The translations under genes and the position numbers were made by a program. A model generated the notes under the pieces. The model was not told where the DNA came from. It did not search any database and saw only the letters and a program-made list of their open reading frames with translations. A stretch of DNA of 64,000 bases from Jeotgalibacillus sp. R-1-5s-1 (GTDB taxonomy: Bacteria > Bacillota > Bacilli > Bacillales > Jeotgalibacillaceae), in the NCBI RefSeq assembly GCF_004405105.1, contig NZ_SORW01000015.1, positions 1 through 64,000 of the forward strand, given 5' to 3'. Within the stretch, counting starts at the first letter, position 1, and the number at the start of each line of letters is the position of its first letter. Positions 62,101 to 64,000 of this stretch are shown here, piece by piece.

Positions 62101-63252
62101 ATGCCGTTTTATCAACAGATGGGGAAGATCCCGCATAAAAGACATACGATGTTTAAAAAAGAGGACGGCTCTTTATTTCGTGAGCAGGTGATGGGAACGA
62201 AGGGCTTTTCAGGTATTCAGTCGATTTTGTATCACCATTATCCACCTACAGCGATGACCGAATCGACGCTGATCGGGGAGTGCAGGGTAGAGTACGAGGA
62301 GCAGGCTGCGCTCGCTCCGCGCCATTTGTATTCTCACGAGTATAAAGAGGAAACAGATGCGGTTGAGGGCAGACAGTATCTGCTTGGGAATGATGACGTG
62401 CTGATTGGTGTCGTCAATCCGACAAAGCCGATGGACTACTTTTACCGGAACGGCGACGGGGATGAGGTGCTGTTTGTTCATTACGGTACAGGGAAGGTCG
62501 AATCCACGTTTGGCACACTGCCTTATAAGCCGGGTGATTATATCGTCATTCCGATCGGGACAATTTATCGCGTCGTGCCGGATGAAGGTGAAACGAAATT
62601 TCTTGTGATTGAGACGAACAGCTGGATCACGACGCCGAAGCGCTATCGCAATATTCACGGGCAGTTGCTTGAGCACAGCCCGTTTTGTGAGCGCGATTTT
62701 CACCCGCCGGAAAAGCTTGAGACGTTTGATGATCGCAGTGAGTATCATGTGAAAACGAAGTCCAGAGGCTTTATGCATTTACATACGTTTGGCCACCATC
62801 CACTCGATGTGGTCGGCTGGGACGGTTATTTGTTCCCTTATACGTTTAACGTGAGTGACTTTGAACCGATTACCGGCCGCGTGCATATGCCACCGCCGAT
62901 TCACCAGACGTTTGAGGCGAATAATTTTGTCATCTGTTCGTTTGTTCCGAGAATGTACGATTATCATCCGGAAGCGATTCCTGCTCCTTATTATCACAGC
63001 AACGTGGACAGTGACGAGGTTCTTTACTACGTCAAAGGGAATTTCATGAGTCGTAAAGGCGTGAAGGAGGGCTCTGTCACACTGCATCCATCCGGCATTC
63101 CGCACGGGCCTCATCCGGGTAAGGTCGAGGCAAGCATCGGTAAAAAGGAAACAGAAGAGCTTGCGGTCATGATCGATACCTTCCGTCCGCTAAATGTGGT
63201 GAAGCAGGCGCATCAATACGAGGACAAGGATTATAAATACAGCTGGAAGTAA
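62101..63252 (+). CDS. hmgA: Homogentisate 1,2-dioxygenase
   Basis: The 383-residue cupin enzyme opens the ring of homogentisate to maleylacetoacetate. It is shorter than proteobacterial/human HGD (about 430-445), as in Bacillus-type enzymes. Iron-site region: PAPYYHSNVDSDEVLYYVKG (His and Glu ligands), then HPSGIPHGPHPG (third His), with VGWDGYLFPYTFNVSDFEPI upstream. GGAGGACGAAGGCG precedes the ATG. The order hppD-unknown-fah-hmg is one transcription unit with 13-14-base gaps. Confidence 0.93.
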   Translation: MPFYQQMGKIPHKRHTMFKKEDGSLFREQVMGTKGFSGIQSILYHHYPPTAMTESTLIGECRVEYEEQAALAPRHLYSHEYKEETDAVEGRQYLLGNDDVLIGVVNPTKPMDYFYRNGDGDEVLFVHYGTGKVESTFGTLPYKPGDYIVIPIGTIYRVVPDEGETKFLVIETNSWITTPKRYRNIHGQLLEHSPFCERDFHPPEKLETFDDRSEYHVKTKSRGFMHLHTFGHHPLDVVGWDGYLFPYTFNVSDFEPITGRVHMPPPIHQTFEANNFVICSFVPRMYDYHPEAIPAPYYHSNVDSDEVLYYVKGNFMSRKGVKEGSVTLHPSGIPHGPHPGKVEASIGKKETEELAVMIDTFRPLNVVKQAHQYEDKDYKYSWK

Positions 63253-63374
63253 GGCGGAACGCAGGGGTGTGATCATTCCTGCGTTTAAAAAGGTCGAATT
63301 TAATTGTAAAATGCTGCACTTTATTAAAATGATTAACATGTTACACAGAGGGTTTTCAATGCGTTCTAAAAAAA

Positions 63375-63388
63375 TGATAACGCTTACA
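63375..63388. promoter_or_regulatory. cre-like site upstream of the NhaC-family gene
   Basis: TGATAACGCTTACA matches 13 of 14 cre positions and lies 19 bases before the ATG. Confidence 0.6.
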
Positions 63389-63407
63389 AATTGATTGGGG
63401 GATCAGA

Positions 63408-64000
63408 ATGAAAACACGTACACCTTCTTTTTTGATGTCTGTTCTATTAATGGTCGTTTTAACTGCAGTGCTGGGTGTCAGCATTTTGCACTATCAGGTT
63501 GCACCACAAATTCCAATTCTCGTTGTAGCGACACTTGTCGCACTTTATGGTTATTTTCTCGGTTTTAAGTGGAAGGAATTAGAGGGAGCCATGGTGAAAG
63601 GAATCTCTGCAGGGCTTCCTTCGATTCTGATTTTATGTATGATCGGTGTGGTCATCGGGATCTGGGCGCTAAATGGAACCGTGCCGACCATGTCCTATTA
63701 CGGACTGCTGTTTTTATCACCTCAGTTTTTCTTATTGTCCGCTGTTGTGCTTTGTGTCGTTGTATCTGTTATGACAGGAAGCTCCTGGAGTGCGATCAGT
63801 ACAATGGGTGTCGCGCTGATGGGGGTTGCCTACGGGATGGATATTTCTCCTGCGATGACCGCAGGTGCGATTGTCAGTGGTGCGATTTTTGGGGATAAAA
63901 TTTCACCGCTGTCTGACACGACAAACCTTGCTTCTGCGATCGGGAAGGTCGATATTTTCGAGCATATCCGCTATATGCTCTGGACGACAATTCCTGCGCT
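63408..64000 (+). CDS. NhaC-family Na+/H+ antiporter, 3' end beyond the window
   Basis: The frame from the ATG at 63408 (GGGGGAT upstream) is open to the right edge, about 197 codons. Family signatures: VSVMTGSSWSAISTMGVALM, AGAIVSGAIFGDKISPLSDT then TTNLASAIG, within about six transmembrane helices so far. NhaC relatives exchange sodium or protons for substrates (MleN exchanges malate and lactate). Its place directly after the aromatic catabolic operon, with a cre-like site, suggests possible transport of an aromatic substrate or product. That is inference. Confidence 0.88.
   Translation, partial: MKTRTPSFLMSVLLMVVLTAVLGVSILHYQVAPQIPILVVATLVALYGYFLGFKWKELEGAMVKGISAGLPSILILCMIGVVIGIWALNGTVPTMSYYGLLFLSPQFFLLSAVVLCVVVSVMTGSSWSAISTMGVALMGVAYGMDISPAMTAGAIVSGAIFGDKISPLSDTTNLASAIGKVDIFEHIRYMLWTTIPA

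Noticed and set aside
63569-63898. 109-codon frame at the right edge
   Set aside because: Shadow frame. The overlapping frame from 63408 encodes the NhaC signatures.

Overview
The window looks like a Bacillales chromosome (low-GC Gram-positive, AGGAGG-type ribosome binding sites, CcpA-type cre sites, rlmH, nadBCA, a DUF1450 gene, NhaC). A phenylalanine dehydrogenase with the Sporosarcina/Lysinibacillus-type C-terminus beside a complete-looking homogentisate cluster points to a Planococcaceae-like genus such as Jeotgalibacillus. That genus call is an inference. No rRNA, tRNA or CRISPR array was recognised.

Positions 1-2280 are chromosomal flank: the N-terminal part of a metalloprotease-like gene that runs off the left edge, a RidA-family gene, and rlmH with a decayed partial copy of its own 5' end about 800 bp upstream. 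The 3' end of rlmH is the classic attachment position of SCC-type elements, and an AT-rich accessory island of about 30 kb begins directly after it. I see no Ccr recombinase and no convincing second att site in the window.

Positions 2281-32540 are the island. It opens with a HipA-N/HIRAN protein and small unknown genes: a zinc ribbon, a PD-(D/E)XK-like protein and a coiled-coil membrane protein. A large DISARM-like locus in three transcription units follows. (i) The plus-strand unit encodes a SNF2 helicase, a type III Mod-like adenine methyltransferase and a type III Res-like helicase-nuclease; a ten-G tract sits at the ribosome binding site of its first gene. (ii) A convergent minus-strand unit encodes DrmA, DrmB and DrmC. 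(iii) A divergent plus-strand unit encodes two UvrD-like helicases, followed by a DrmMII-like cytosine methyltransferase and Vsr. The locus thus combines class 1 and class 2 DISARM components with extra helicases and a nuclease, and has no recognisable DrmE. A HelD-like helicase, a TPR-like protein and an unusual M20/M28-type peptidase fusion close the island.

Positions 32541-53030 are host-like: msrA, a DinB-family gene, a PAF-acetylhydrolase-like lipase, an ABC transporter with a two-component system, VanZ and VC0807-family membrane proteins, a eukaryotic-type kinase, a 1,510-residue secreted GH16 beta-glucanase under a perfect cre site, a solitary DEAH helicase and a tRNA-dihydrouridine synthase. 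Eight intergenic regions here carry a family of tandem 21-bp repeats with a conserved tail, all in one orientation. The family is absent from the island.

Positions 53031-64000 hold nadBCA behind a perfect dyad operator, a second 21-bp-periodic element bounded by inverted repeats, phenylalanine dehydrogenase, and an aromatic amino acid degradation operon: hppD, an unknown gene, fumarylacetoacetase and homogentisate dioxygenase. It is followed by an NhaC-family transporter cut by the right edge. No glutathione-type maleylacetoacetate isomerase is present, so the unknown gene is a candidate for that missing step.
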